The notes beneath the pieces are model-generated. The model had not been told where the DNA came from. It made no database searches and worked only from the letters and a program-made list of their open reading frames with translations. Position numbers and translations under genes: made by a program. Positions 1 through 8,800 of a stretch of 41,142 nucleotides of DNA are shown one piece after another. Each line of letters begins with the position of its first letter. Position 1 is the first letter of the stretch. The DNA is from Verrucomicrobiota bacterium (GTDB lineage Bacteria; Verrucomicrobiota; Verrucomicrobiia; Opitutales; Opitutaceae): assembly GCA_030605125.1 (NCBI GenBank), contig JAUWBD010000017.1:1-41142 (forward strand), read 5' to 3'.

Positions 1-614
1 CGGCGCGCGACGACGCGGTGGAGGCGGCCGGGCAGATCGCGGCGATCGCGGCGAGCCTCATGAAGATCGCCAACGACATCCGCCTGCTCGGCTCCGGCCC
101 GCGCGCGGGGCTCGGCGAGCTGCTCCTGCCGGCCACGCAACCGGGCTCCTCGATCATGCCCGGAAAGGTGAACCCGGTGATGAGCGAGATGCTCGTGCAG
201 GCGGCGATCTATGCGCAGGGCAACGCCTCGATGGTGGTCGCCTGCGGCAACGCCGGGCATTTCGAGCTGAACGTCACCCTGCCGCTGGTCGCGTATGCGC
301 TGCACGAGGCGATCCGCGTGCTGGCGGCGGGGGCGCGGCGCTTCGCCGACGCTTGCGTGGCGGGCCTGGAGGCGGACGCCGAGCGCTGCCGCGAGCTGGT
401 GGACCGCTCGCTCATGCTGGTGACGGCGCTGAATCCGAAAATCGGATACGACGCCGCGGCGTCGGTGGCGAAGGAGGCCTTCGCGACGGGCCGCACGCTG
501 CGCGAGGTGGTGCTGGAGCGCGGCCTGATGGGCGCCGAGGAGCTCGACGCCGCGCTCGACCCCGCGGCGATGACGCGGCCGGGTGGTGGCGGCGGCGGCG
601 CGGGCGGGGGCTGA
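1..614 (+). CDS. fumC: Class II fumarate hydratase, C-terminal part (gene cut by window edge)
   Basis: This is the C-terminal ~203 residues of a class II fumarase, which interconverts fumarate and malate in the TCA cycle in the cytoplasm. The reading frame is open to the window edge (first full codon at base 3), so the true start lies outside. The signature loop GSSIMPGKVNP (bases 144-176) is the flexible active-site SS loop of the fumarase/aspartase superfamily. The following segment with NVTLPLVAY and the later LVTALNPKIGYDAAA is typical of FumC rather than argininosuccinate or adenylosuccinate lyase; aspartase is less likely because of the NPKIGYD segment. The protein ends in an unusual glycine-rich tail (RPGGGGGGAGGG). 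The stop codon is one base from the stop of the convergent small gene at 616. A housekeeping gene, not obviously part of the glycan loci. Confidence 0.93.
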   Translation, partial: ARDDAVEAAGQIAAIAASLMKIANDIRLLGSGPRAGLGELLLPATQPGSSIMPGKVNPVMSEMLVQAAIYAQGNASMVVACGNAGHFELNVTLPLVAYALHEAIRVLAAGARRFADACVAGLEADAERCRELVDRSLMLVTALNPKIGYDAAASVAKEAFATGRTLREVVLERGLMGAEELDAALDPAAMTRPGGGGGGAGGG

Positions 615-615
615 G

Positions 616-972
616 TCAGTCGAAGCGGCGGAGGTTGGCGACGAAGTAGTTGTCGAGCTCGGCGAGGCTGCTGAACTGGATCTTGTTGCGCTGGATCCGC
701 GCGAGCACGACATCCACCGCCTCGAGGAGCTGTTGGTAGAGATCGCGGCGCTTGGCGTCCTTCACGACTTCGACGAGGGCGGCGAGGTCGCGGGCGGCGG
801 CGAGATCGCGTTTGGGGTGGGCGGCCTTGAACTCGTCGGGATCGGCGCGGTAGTCGGCGAGGGCGCCGCTCACGAGACCGCCGAAGTCGCCGCGGGCGAG
901 GCGGGCGCGGTAGAGCAGGAGCAGGGCGGCGGCGGTGATCGGGATGCGGTCGTCGTTGGCCTTTATCTTCAT
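616..972 (-). CDS. Small hypothetical protein, 118 aa
   Basis: A 118-residue protein of unknown function. The ATG at 972 gives the start MKIKANDDRIPI; the frame stays open further upstream, but that extension is rich in P, R and H and looks non-coding. The protein is mostly helical by composition, with a hydrophobic helix near the N-terminus (ITAAALLLLYRARLA), a charged middle (ADYRADPDEFKAAHPKRDL) and a C-terminal helical region ending in LDNYFVANLRRFD. I see no signal peptide, no known catalytic motif and no clear family. It converges tail-to-tail with fumC (1 bp between stops) and is divergent from the 216-aa gene at 1126. A small cytoplasmic regulator or adaptor is possible, but nothing in the sequence demands it. 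Confidence 0.6.
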   Translation of the reverse strand: MKIKANDDRIPITAAALLLLYRARLARGDFGGLVSGALADYRADPDEFKAAHPKRDLAAARDLAALVEVVKDAKRRDLYQQLLEAVDVVLARIQRNKIQFSSLAELDNYFVANLRRFD

Positions 973-1125
973 GGCGCGGGTCGGTGGCGCGCAGGCTGGG
1001 AGGCGGGGCGGCGAAAACAAGGGTTTTGGCGGCCGCGGGGAGCGTTCCTTGCGGGAAACGGCGCGCGGATTGGGATTCGGGTGCGGGGGCTGGTGTTCGG
1101 CGTCATGCGCGTCCAGGGTGGCGGC

Positions 1126-1776
1126 ATGTCCCTCGACCCCGCGGCGCAGCTGGAGCAGACCATCTTGGATATGATCGAGCACAGTCCGGTGGGCGCGGTG
1201 CCGCACACGCCGACCTACCGCGACGCGCTGGCCCGGTTGCTGGCCTCGCATCAGGTGTATCTATCGGCGGACCACAAAGACGGCTACGTGACGGTGCGCT
1301 CGCTGGCCGCCCTGCCGGCCTTTTACGCGGAAAACTTCGAGGCCTTCGCCACGGGTGGCGCTTCGGCGGAGCAACTGGAGGCGGACGCGAGCATCTATGC
1401 GCGTTACGTGGGTTCGCTGCCGGCGGCGCTTCAGGCGCGGGCGGAGTCGGCCAGGACGACGGTCGTGGCGCGAAAGACCCAGCACCGGGCGCGACACGGG
1501 GTGCCGGCGGCGCAGGATCCGGCGCACACTCTGTTTCTCGTGCCGGGCACGGGGCCGCATCCGGGGCTGCCGGGCAACTATCTCTACGGCTCGCTCTACC
1601 AGAAGAGCGTCGAGGCGGACAGCGCGTGGGGCATCTACCTGCACGACGCCGAGGACGGCGTGGCGCGGTGCGAGTTGCCGGACCGGGCGTCGGCGCTGGA
1701 GCGGTTTCGCGAGGTGCTGGCCAGCGCGCCGTTTCAACTCGCTGAGCTGGAAGTGCTGGGGTTTCACATCGAGTAG
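1126..1776 (+). CDS. Hypothetical protein, 216 aa
   Basis: A 216-residue protein that I do not recognise. The ATG at 1126 (MSLDPAAQLEQTILDMI) is preceded at 6-10 bp by an AGGGTGG purine stretch that can act as ribosome binding site; an in-frame ATG at 1105 is an alternative. The N-terminal ~110 residues look helical. The C-terminal half contains a hydrophobic strand and a Gly/Pro-rich loop (TLFLVPGTGPHPGLPG), then NYLYGSLYQ and a final mixed segment ending in LEVLGFHIE. There is no signal peptide or membrane segment, so it is probably cytoplasmic. It is divergent from the 118-aa gene, with about 150 bp of GC-rich spacer between them in which I see no strong promoter. Confidence 0.65.
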   Translation: MSLDPAAQLEQTILDMIEHSPVGAVPHTPTYRDALARLLASHQVYLSADHKDGYVTVRSLAALPAFYAENFEAFATGGASAEQLEADASIYARYVGSLPAALQARAESARTTVVARKTQHRARHGVPAAQDPAHTLFLVPGTGPHPGLPGNYLYGSLYQKSVEADSAWGIYLHDAEDGVARCELPDRASALERFREVLASAPFQLAELEVLGFHIE

Positions 1777-1889
1777 CGGCGCCAGGGGCGAGAGCAGGCG
1801 GGCAAGCGGACGTGTTTCGGCGAATTTCCCACGCGCCGCTGGGGCCGCGCGCCGGGGACCCGCGGCGGCGGCGGGCGGTCGAAGGAAAC

Positions 1890-2819
1890 ATGCACGCTTC
1901 CAAGGAAATTCGAGGCGAGCCGGACCGGGTGCGGCGCCACACCTCATCCGAGTCGGCCGAAAAGATCGACTCCCGCACCCGCAAGAACATCCGCGAATAC
2001 GCCGGCCATCCCGACGAGATCGGCGGGCGTATCGGCCACCTCGAGCGAGAGTGGGACGTGGAGCGCACGCTCGAGGCCAACGCCTCCACGCTGGCGCTGT
2101 TTGGCGCGGCGATGGGGACCTTTGTGAGCAAGAAGTGGTTTCTGCTCACGGGCGGCGTGCTCGGCTTTTTGTTTCAGCATGCGGTGAGCGGGTGGTGTCC
2201 GCCGCTGCCCGTCCTGCGCAAGCTCGGGGTGCGCACCCGCTCCGAGATCGACCGGGAGAAATACGCGCTCAAGGCGATCCGCGGCGACTTGGATGCGGCC
2301 AAAACGAAGGAGCCCGACTCGACGCTGGCGGCGGTGGCGCCCTCCGAGTCGGCGGAGCGGGAGGGGCGGCGCGAGCCGGACCGGGTGCGCCGCTACACTT
2401 CGCGCGAGCAGTTGAAGAAGCTCGACGAGGACATGGCGCGGCGCCTGCGCATCTACGCCGGGCAGCCGGGCGAGTTGATCTCGGCACGCATCGAGGAGCT
2501 GCGGCGCGAGTGGAGCGTCGAGCGCTACCTGCAAATCAACGTGGCGGCGGTGGGCCTCGCCACGGCCGCGCTGGCGGTGACGCGCGACCGCCGCTGGGGC
2601 TTCGCGACCTGCGCCGGGCTGGGCTTTTTCCTTTTCCACGCGGTCGAGGGCTTCGATCCGCCGCTGCCGTTGATGCGCAAGGCGGGCCTGCGGTCCCGCG
2701 AGGAGATCGACCGCGAGATCTACGCGCTCAAGGTCCTGCGCGGCGACTTCGACCTCGTCTTCGACTGCGACCACGAGGCGGGCCGGGTGGAGGCCGCGCT
2801 GGCGGCGGTGGGGGCGTGA
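1890..2819 (+). CDS. Membrane protein with two tandem YgaP-type (DUF2892-like) transmembrane domains
   Basis: A 309-residue membrane protein made of two homologous copies of one module. The ATG at 1890 follows a GAAGGA ribosome binding site. Copy A spans about residues 10-135 and copy B about 165-290. Both begin EPDRVRRxTS, continue with a charged helix containing YAGxPxE and REWxVER, then two hydrophobic helices, then PPLPxxRKxGxRxxxEIDREXYALKxxRGD. This order (amphipathic helix, two TM helices, PPLPLxRxxG, EIDxExYALK) is known from the DUF2892/YgaP-like inner-membrane family, where single-module proteins are usual. The role of the family is unclear. A ~74-bp degenerate copy of the copy-B coding DNA lies far away at 19004-19077. 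The gene converges with the giant secreted gene on the other strand, with only 53 bp between stops. Confidence 0.8.
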   Translation: MHASKEIRGEPDRVRRHTSSESAEKIDSRTRKNIREYAGHPDEIGGRIGHLEREWDVERTLEANASTLALFGAAMGTFVSKKWFLLTGGVLGFLFQHAVSGWCPPLPVLRKLGVRTRSEIDREKYALKAIRGDLDAAKTKEPDSTLAAVAPSESAEREGRREPDRVRRYTSREQLKKLDEDMARRLRIYAGQPGELISARIEELRREWSVERYLQINVAAVGLATAALAVTRDRRWGFATCAGLGFFLFHAVEGFDPPLPLMRKAGLRSREEIDREIYALKVLRGDFDLVFDCDHEAGRVEAALAAVGA

Positions 2820-2872
2820 GGGCTACGGGCGGGCACTGACGGAATGGCCGCAAGGAGGTGCGGAAGGCGCAA

Positions 2873-5743
2873 TCAGCGGTGGAGATCGAGGGCGGGGGTG
2901 GTCTCGACGCGGCCGTCGGGGCGGGTGAGGGTGACGCGGACGGCGATCCGCCGCGTGTCGTCGGCGAGCGGGCGGGTCCACTCGAAGGGGTAGGCGTCGT
3001 CGAGGTGGGTGGTGGTGATGCCGTCGATCGTGATCTCGAGCTCGGCGCGCGCCACCTGCGCGTCGTCTTCGCGGAGGTAGCTAAAGACGTTGCGCCGGCC
3101 GGGGCCGAAATCGAGGACCATGGCGCGGAGGCCGCCGGTGTCGGCTTCGGCGTAGTCTTTTTTCCAGGACGCGGCGCGGAGATCGCGGCGGGCGCCGACG
3201 CGCGGGCGGGCCTCGGGCACGAGGAGCGCCACGATCCCGCGGGGCGGCACCTCGACGGTGAGGCGGCCGTCGGTCACGGGGAGCGGGGCGGACTCGGCGT
3301 TGTTGACCCAGACGGTGGCGGTGCGGGTGGCGCCGGCGAGGCCGTCGAAGCGGGCGAGGTCGAGCGCGAGCGTGGCGCGTTGGGGCTCGGCGGACTCGTT
3401 GAGGAGGGCGAGCGCGAAGGTGTCGCCGGAGCGGGCGGAGAGGTGGTTGAGCTCGACGTTGTCGGACTGGAGGAGGCCGGAGGGCATCCAGAGCTCGGCG
3501 TCGGAGAGGGTGTGGAACTTGCCGGGGCGGTCGCCGAGGAAGCGGCTCTTCAAGTAGGCGTAGCCCTCGATGTAGCGGGAGGGGAAGCTGATGCGATCCT
3601 GCGAGCGCGCGGTGGCGTCGGCCACGAGGTAGTCGAGCAGGATGCTCATGTGCGGCCAGATGTGGTTGTAGTGAAAGGAATTCACGCCGAGCTGCTTGTG
3701 GGGGCGCAGCGGGTAGTCGGCTTTCTCGTAGGCGGTGGTGCGGGCGGTGTTGATGTGGTAGCCGGGGAAGTTGAGGTAGCGGCCGATGACGGCGTGGCGG
3801 GCGATGTCGTGGAGGAAGCGGTCGCCGGTGAGCTGGGCGATGCGCATCATCCAGGGCGCGTGGTTGGCCATGAAGATGGCGCGGTGGCCGGCGGCGGTGC
3901 CGGAGGATTCGCAGGTGAGGCCGATCTCGGAGAGGCGCCAGGCGGGGACGCGCTCCTCGGGGAGCCGCATCTGCTCGTGGCCCTTGCCGGCGAGATACCA
4001 GTAGAGGGGCGCGACGCCGCCCTCGTTGACGAGGATCTCCTCGTCGGGGACGCGCGGGCACATCCAGATGAACATGGCGAAGCGGCGGGCGCCCTCGCGG
4101 GCGGCGGCGAGGAAACGGGGCTCGCCGGTGGCCTCGAAGAGGCGGACGAGCTCGATCCAGTGCGGGGCGTGGGAGGTCCAGAAGAAGAGGCCGCCGGCGT
4201 CGCGGTCACGAAAGTCGGTGGCGGGGGCGGCGTATCGGCGTTGTAAATACGCGTCGGCCAGCTCGAAGGCGCGGGCGAGGTGGGCGGGCTCGCCGGTGTT
4301 TTCCCAGAGGGCGAGCCATTGGCGCCAGTTCGTCGCGACGGGGCGGGTGGAGATTTGTTTCTCTGCGAGGTCGCGGAAAACTTTTCCGCCGGTGAGGCCG
4401 TGGAGGGCGGCGAGTTCGCTGACGAGGGCGGCGGGGCCGTGCAGCTTTCGCGAGGGGCTCTGGATCTTCTGGTTCGGGTCGAGGGTGAAGAGCGTCTTTT
4501 CGCGCGAGAGCATGAACTCGGCGATGGGGTAGCCGCGCTCGGTGAAGGCGCGGGGCTCGTCGGCGACGAGGGCGAGGCTCAGGGGGTTGAGCGAGGAGAC
4601 GTTTTTCACCGCGCCGGGGACGTCGGTGGAGTAGGCGCAGCCCTTGAGGTCGCGCTCGAACCAGGAGTAGTCGCTCAGCCCGTAGGCGAGCATGTTGTCG
4701 AGGGTGGTGTTGAGGGAGCCGAGGTCGTTGCGGCGGAAGTCGGAGAAGGCGTAGAGATCGCGCGCGAGGGTCTCGAAGTGGGTGGTGATGGGCTCGGCGG
4801 TGACGACGAGGTGGAGCTTGAAGGAAAAACTCTCGCCGGCGGCGCGCCTGGAGCCGGGGCCGCCCATGAGGGGGGCGAAGGCCATGCCGCGGAAGCGTTC
4901 GTCGCGGTCGCGGAGGGCGACGCCGAAGCGGGAGTTGGCGAAGGTGGGGAGCGGCTGGAAGGGCAGCTCGGCGGGGTCGGCGATGAGGCCGGTGGTGGTG
5001 CCGTCGCCGCGCGTGGTGAGCGCGGCGGGCAGCGGGCACATGTAGGCGGCGGTGAGGTAGGGGCGGTCGGGCAGGCGTTTCTCGACCCAGATGAGCGGTT
5101 GCCAGGCTTCGCGGAGTTCGGAGGCGGGGGCGGACGGGGCGCCGCGGTAGCCGACGGAGAACCACGCGTTTGTTTTTGGCGTGAGGGTGAAGGAGAGCGA
5201 GGGGCGGGCGGCGCCGGGCGGTTCGGTGAGGGTGGCGGAGAGGGTGAAGCGCGGGTCGTCGGGGAAGGTCCAGGTGACGACGGAGGCTTTGGCGGAGTCG
5301 GTGGAGAGGCGGGCGGAGCTGGCGCGGAGCGGGATGTTTTCTCCGGCGGCGAAGAGGTTGGCGGTGCGGCCGTCGGCGTCGCCATCGAGGATGCGGTCGT
5401 CGAGGCCGTCGCCGCCGATGTAGGCGCTGCGCTCCACGGCGGCGTAGTCGGCCGCGGCGCCGGCGTGGGCGCGCCAGGTGGGGACGTTGATGGTGACGGA
5501 TTTCAGCCCGGAGGGGCGCATCGCGACATCCGGGTCGTCTTGGCGGAGGAGAACCACGAAGTCGGGGGAGAAGATCGCGCTGCGGTCTCCGGAGGCGGAG
5601 GTGATTTCGACGGAGTGGTCGGGGAGGAGGCGGAGCGCGGCGTGCGCGGGGAGCGCGGAGGCGAGCGCGAGGGCCGACAGGAGGACGGCGGAGGCGGGGC
5701 GGGATTTTTTAACCACGGAGGACACGGAGGACACGGAGGGCAC
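2873..5743 (-). CDS. Giant secreted protein, putative (alpha/alpha)-toroid glycan enzyme, unknown family (paralogue 1)
   Basis: A secreted protein of about 956 residues with no family I can name. A signal peptide is visible (KKSRPASAVLLSALALASALPAHA). Residues ~37-330 look like a large beta-sandwich, ~333-745 are helix-rich with repeating hairpins like an (alpha/alpha) toroid, and the last ~90 residues look Ig-like. That order resembles several glycoside hydrolase and polysaccharide lyase folds. It shares aligned blocks with the gene upstream (5897-9313): S-x-L-x-x-LS-x-AL-x-x-DE, SPSR, and YPL...SF-x-Y-x-HI. Conserved Tyr/His/Glu in those blocks (SFHYNHIWPH near residue 688) are candidate active-site residues. 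It is last in the minus-strand run. The start is uncertain: no ATG is available and GTG codons at 5743, 5734, 5725 and 5716 all lie in the intergenic repeat; 5716 or 5725 would give a normal signal peptide. Confidence 0.72.
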   Translation of the reverse strand: MPSVSSVSSVVKKSRPASAVLLSALALASALPAHAALRLLPDHSVEITSASGDRSAIFSPDFVVLLRQDDPDVAMRPSGLKSVTINVPTWRAHAGAAADYAAVERSAYIGGDGLDDRILDGDADGRTANLFAAGENIPLRASSARLSTDSAKASVVTWTFPDDPRFTLSATLTEPPGAARPSLSFTLTPKTNAWFSVGYRGAPSAPASELREAWQPLIWVEKRLPDRPYLTAAYMCPLPAALTTRGDGTTTGLIADPAELPFQPLPTFANSRFGVALRDRDERFRGMAFAPLMGGPGSRRAAGESFSFKLHLVVTAEPITTHFETLARDLYAFSDFRRNDLGSLNTTLDNMLAYGLSDYSWFERDLKGCAYSTDVPGAVKNVSSLNPLSLALVADEPRAFTERGYPIAEFMLSREKTLFTLDPNQKIQSPSRKLHGPAALVSELAALHGLTGGKVFRDLAEKQISTRPVATNWRQWLALWENTGEPAHLARAFELADAYLQRRYAAPATDFRDRDAGGLFFWTSHAPHWIELVRLFEATGEPRFLAAAREGARRFAMFIWMCPRVPDEEILVNEGGVAPLYWYLAGKGHEQMRLPEERVPAWRLSEIGLTCESSGTAAGHRAIFMANHAPWMMRIAQLTGDRFLHDIARHAVIGRYLNFPGYHINTARTTAYEKADYPLRPHKQLGVNSFHYNHIWPHMSILLDYLVADATARSQDRISFPSRYIEGYAYLKSRFLGDRPGKFHTLSDAELWMPSGLLQSDNVELNHLSARSGDTFALALLNESAEPQRATLALDLARFDGLAGATRTATVWVNNAESAPLPVTDGRLTVEVPPRGIVALLVPEARPRVGARRDLRAASWKKDYAEADTGGLRAMVLDFGPGRRNVFSYLREDDAQVARAELEITIDGITTTHLDDAYPFEWTRPLADDTRRIAVRVTLTRPDGRVETTPALDLHR

Positions 5744-5893
5744 GGAGAGGTGGACGGAGACGGAGTTTCTTGACCGCGGATGGCGCGGATGGGCGCGGAT
5801 TAGGAAGAAGAATTTTTAACCACGGATCACACGGATGAGCACAGATGGCGGAGGATTGGTATCCGTGATAATCCGTGTGATCCGTGGTTGGTT
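5705..5893. repeat. Intergenic composite repeat with long inverted arms (copy 1)
   Basis: The gap between the two giant secreted genes is filled by short tandem units: TTTTTTAACCACGGAGGACACGG-type units (5706-5750), GCGGATGGCGCGGATGGGCG-type units (5776-5801) and ACCACGGATCACACGGAT (5819-5836). Perfect 19-bp inverted arms, AACCACGGATCACACGGAT at 5818-5836 and its reverse complement at 5871-5889, enclose a 34-base loop and can form a strong hairpin in the transcript 7 bases after the upstream gene's stop codon. A second element of the same construction lies at 9296-9458. Similar ACCACGGAT arrays are known as interspersed repeats in several environmental bacterial genomes, Verrucomicrobiota included. 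The repeat runs into the 5' end of the downstream gene. Confidence 0.85.
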
Positions 5894-5896
5894 CGT

Positions 5897-8800
5897 CTAG
5901 AGGCTGAAGGGCTCGGAGGTGGTGACGGCACCGGCGGTATCGGTGTGGCGGATACGGAAGGTGAGGGCGGCTTCGGGGGAGAGGGTGTGGACGGTGAATT
6001 CGTAGGGGTAGCGGGTGATGGCGCGGGGATCGTGGCCCTCGAGGAGAAGTTCGTAGGCGCCGCGGCGCTCGGGGCCGCCGTCGAGGCAGACGTAGAGCGA
6101 GTCTTTCCCGAACGGGGAACGGATGCGCCAGGCGAGGACCTTGCCGTGGCCTTCGGGGAGATCGGCGGCGAGCGGGGCGGAGGCCACGGGCGGGAGCACG
6201 GGCTTGGCCGGGGCGGGCTCGGCGGGGAAGGCGAGGGCGACCAGGCCGCGCGGGGGGATACTGACGGTGGAGGAATTCCTCACGCGGCGGACGGGCTGGC
6301 CGGGAGCGTGGACCTCGACGGGGCCGCGGCGCAGGCGGAGCGCGGCGGAATCGAGCTGGGCGAGCGCGGGGCGCGGCTCGGCGGCATCGTTCATGAGGAT
6401 CAGCCAGAAGGTTTTTTCGCCGCGGGCCGCGATCCAGTTGAGGCCGGGATCGGAGACGACGACGCCTTTCGAGAGGACGGGGCGGAGGTTTTTCTCGCCG
6501 AAGATCTCGCCGCCGCCCGCGCCGTAGATGCGGTTGTTGAACCAGACGTAGCCGGCTTGCTGGGCGAAGGGGAACTTGATCGCGCCGCGCGAGCGCAGCT
6601 CGGCCTCGGCGAAGAGCCAGTCGAGGGTGAAGGCGAGTTGGACCGGGATGTGGTGGTAGTAGAAGCTGGTGACGTCGGGGCCCTTGAGCGGGTAGGCTGG
6701 ATCGTGGATGAGGTCGGTGAAGCCGCGGAGGTAGTAGCCCGGGTAGTTGGCGAAGCGGCCGACCACGCCGGAGCGGGCGAAGTCGCGGTAAACCTCCTTG
6801 CCGGTGGCGGCGTGGAGGCGGAGGAGCGCGGGCGTCCAGGACGACATAAGGATGTTTTGGAAGCCGTCGGTGGAGTTTTTGCTGGAGCCGGCGAAGAAGG
6901 TGGAGGGCTGCTCGAAGCCGAGGCCGACGGGCGAGACCTGCCAGGAGGGGACGGTCTTCTCGGTGACGTCGCCGGGCGTGCGCGGGAGGCCGAGGCGGAA
7001 CTGCACGTCGCCGCGCCACCAGAGATGGTTGTTGCCGATGAATTCGTTGTTGGGGTGGACGAGCTGGGTGGGGGCGGTGGCCTGGGGCTGGGAGCGGAGG
7101 CCGGCGACGGTGAGCATGCCGCCGGTCTCGGCGGCGCGGAGCCAGCGGGCGTCGCCGGTGAGCTCATGGAGCGCGAGGAGATCCCACCAGACGGGGATGA
7201 AGTCGTGGTTGTAGAAGGGCGTGTAGCCGATGTCGCCGGTTTTGCGCCCGTCGATCTCCTTGGCGACGTAGTCGGCGGCTTGTTGCTCGGCGGCGGCGAG
7301 GAGTTCGGGCGAGGGGTTGAGACGGTGGAGCGCGAGGGTGTCGGAGAACTTGGGCACCCATTTCTGGCGCGGGCCGGCGGCGGCGGCGCGGTTGACGAGG
7401 TCGATCATCCAGGGGTTGGCGGAGTCGGTGAGGGCGTGGACGCCCTGCCAGTAGGCGGCGCCGTAGAAGCGCGAGGGGCTGGTGATGCGGATGGTCTTTT
7501 CGTCCACGTAGGGCGGGTAGGTGTCGGGCACCTCGCGGGCGATGTGGGCGATGGGGCGGGTGAGGGTCCACTCGATGGCGGGCAGGCCGTGGCTGGCGTA
7601 GAGCGACTCGTCCTCGGTGAGGAGGGCGGCGGAGAGGAGGGTGAGCGGGGAGGCCTGGGTGGCGACGCCTCGGCCCTCGATGTTCCAGAAGCCGCGGAGC
7701 GAGGGGTCGAAGCCGCCGCCTTTTTCGTCGCGCATGAGCTCGATCATGTTGAGCGCGGCGGTGGTGAGGGAGGCGTTGACGGGGTGGCGGTAGTCTCTGA
7801 CGCTGAAGATGTGGTGGGTGGCGTAGGCGAGGGTGTCGCGCCAGTCGCCGGCGCGGGCGAGGACGCGCCAGCGGACGGTGCGGGGCTCGCCGGCGCGCCA
7901 CTCGGAGTCGCCGAGGCCGAGCAGGGGCCGGAAGACGGCGGGCTGGAGCAGGCCGGAGTCGGATTGGAGAGCGAAGCCGTAGCGGGCGTTGGAGGCGTTG
8001 GGCCACTCGAAGGGGAGCTCGGCGGGATCGCTGGCGACGCCGAGGGTGATGGCGGGGCGATCGGAGGAGGCGGCGAGCTCGATGAAGGAGACCGGGTGGG
8101 GTGTGACGCTGCTCGGAACGAGCTTGGGGCGTTCGGGGAGGCGCTGGAACTGGTAGAGCGGCGGGAGGAGATGGAAGGCGACGGACTCGGGCGCGGCCTC
8201 GGCGAAGGGGGCGGCGACGACCGAGTAGAAGCCGGAGCGTAGGGGATTGATGGATACGGAGACCTCGAAGTCGCCTCCGCCGGGGGCGCGGCGCCAGGTG
8301 GCGGTGAGCGTGTCGCCGGCGGGCGAGGAGGAGGCGGCGGAGGAGAAGGTGAGCTCGACGGAGCCGTCGGGCAGGGCGCGGGCGGAGCGGGCGAGGTAGC
8401 GGGCGGAGGGCGCGGCGCGGTAGGGGTTGGCGGCGTCGCCGGCGGTGCGGTAGCCGCGACCGCCGGAGCGGATGAGGAGTTCGTTGTCGGGGTTGCGCCA
8501 GCGCGGGTGGATCTGGCCGGCCTCGATGTTGTTTGCGGGGCTGTGGAGGAGATCGAGCGATTCGGGGGCGGCGGAGGCGGGGAGGGGGATCCAGGCGCCG
8601 TCGGCGGAGCGGACGGCGGTCTCGCGGCGGACGAGGGTGCGGCCCTGGCCGTCATCGTGGGCGAGGAAGCGGACGCGGGCGGCGGTGTTTTCGAGGGTGG
8701 CGAGTTCGCGGGGTGAACCGGCGAGGGAGACGGGAGCGGAGTCGGAGGCGGTGGCGCGGACGGGCTCGGTGGCGAGGATGAGCGGGGCGGTCTTGAGGCG

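Noticed and set aside
2820..2872. The 53-bp gap between convergent stops considered as a terminator
   Set aside because: Only a 4-bp CCGC/GCGG pairing is visible, too weak to call.
5706..5760. ACACGGAGG tandem units considered as a CRISPR array
   Set aside because: Units are 9-10 bp with no spacers of constant length and no cas genes nearby; they belong to the composite intergenic repeat.
5888..8242. A 784-codon open frame opposite the second giant secreted gene
   Set aside because: It is rich in Gly, Ala, Glu, Asp and Val in the pattern expected of the antisense of high-GC coding DNA, lacks known domains, and is overlapped by a gene with a signal peptide and a homologous neighbour.
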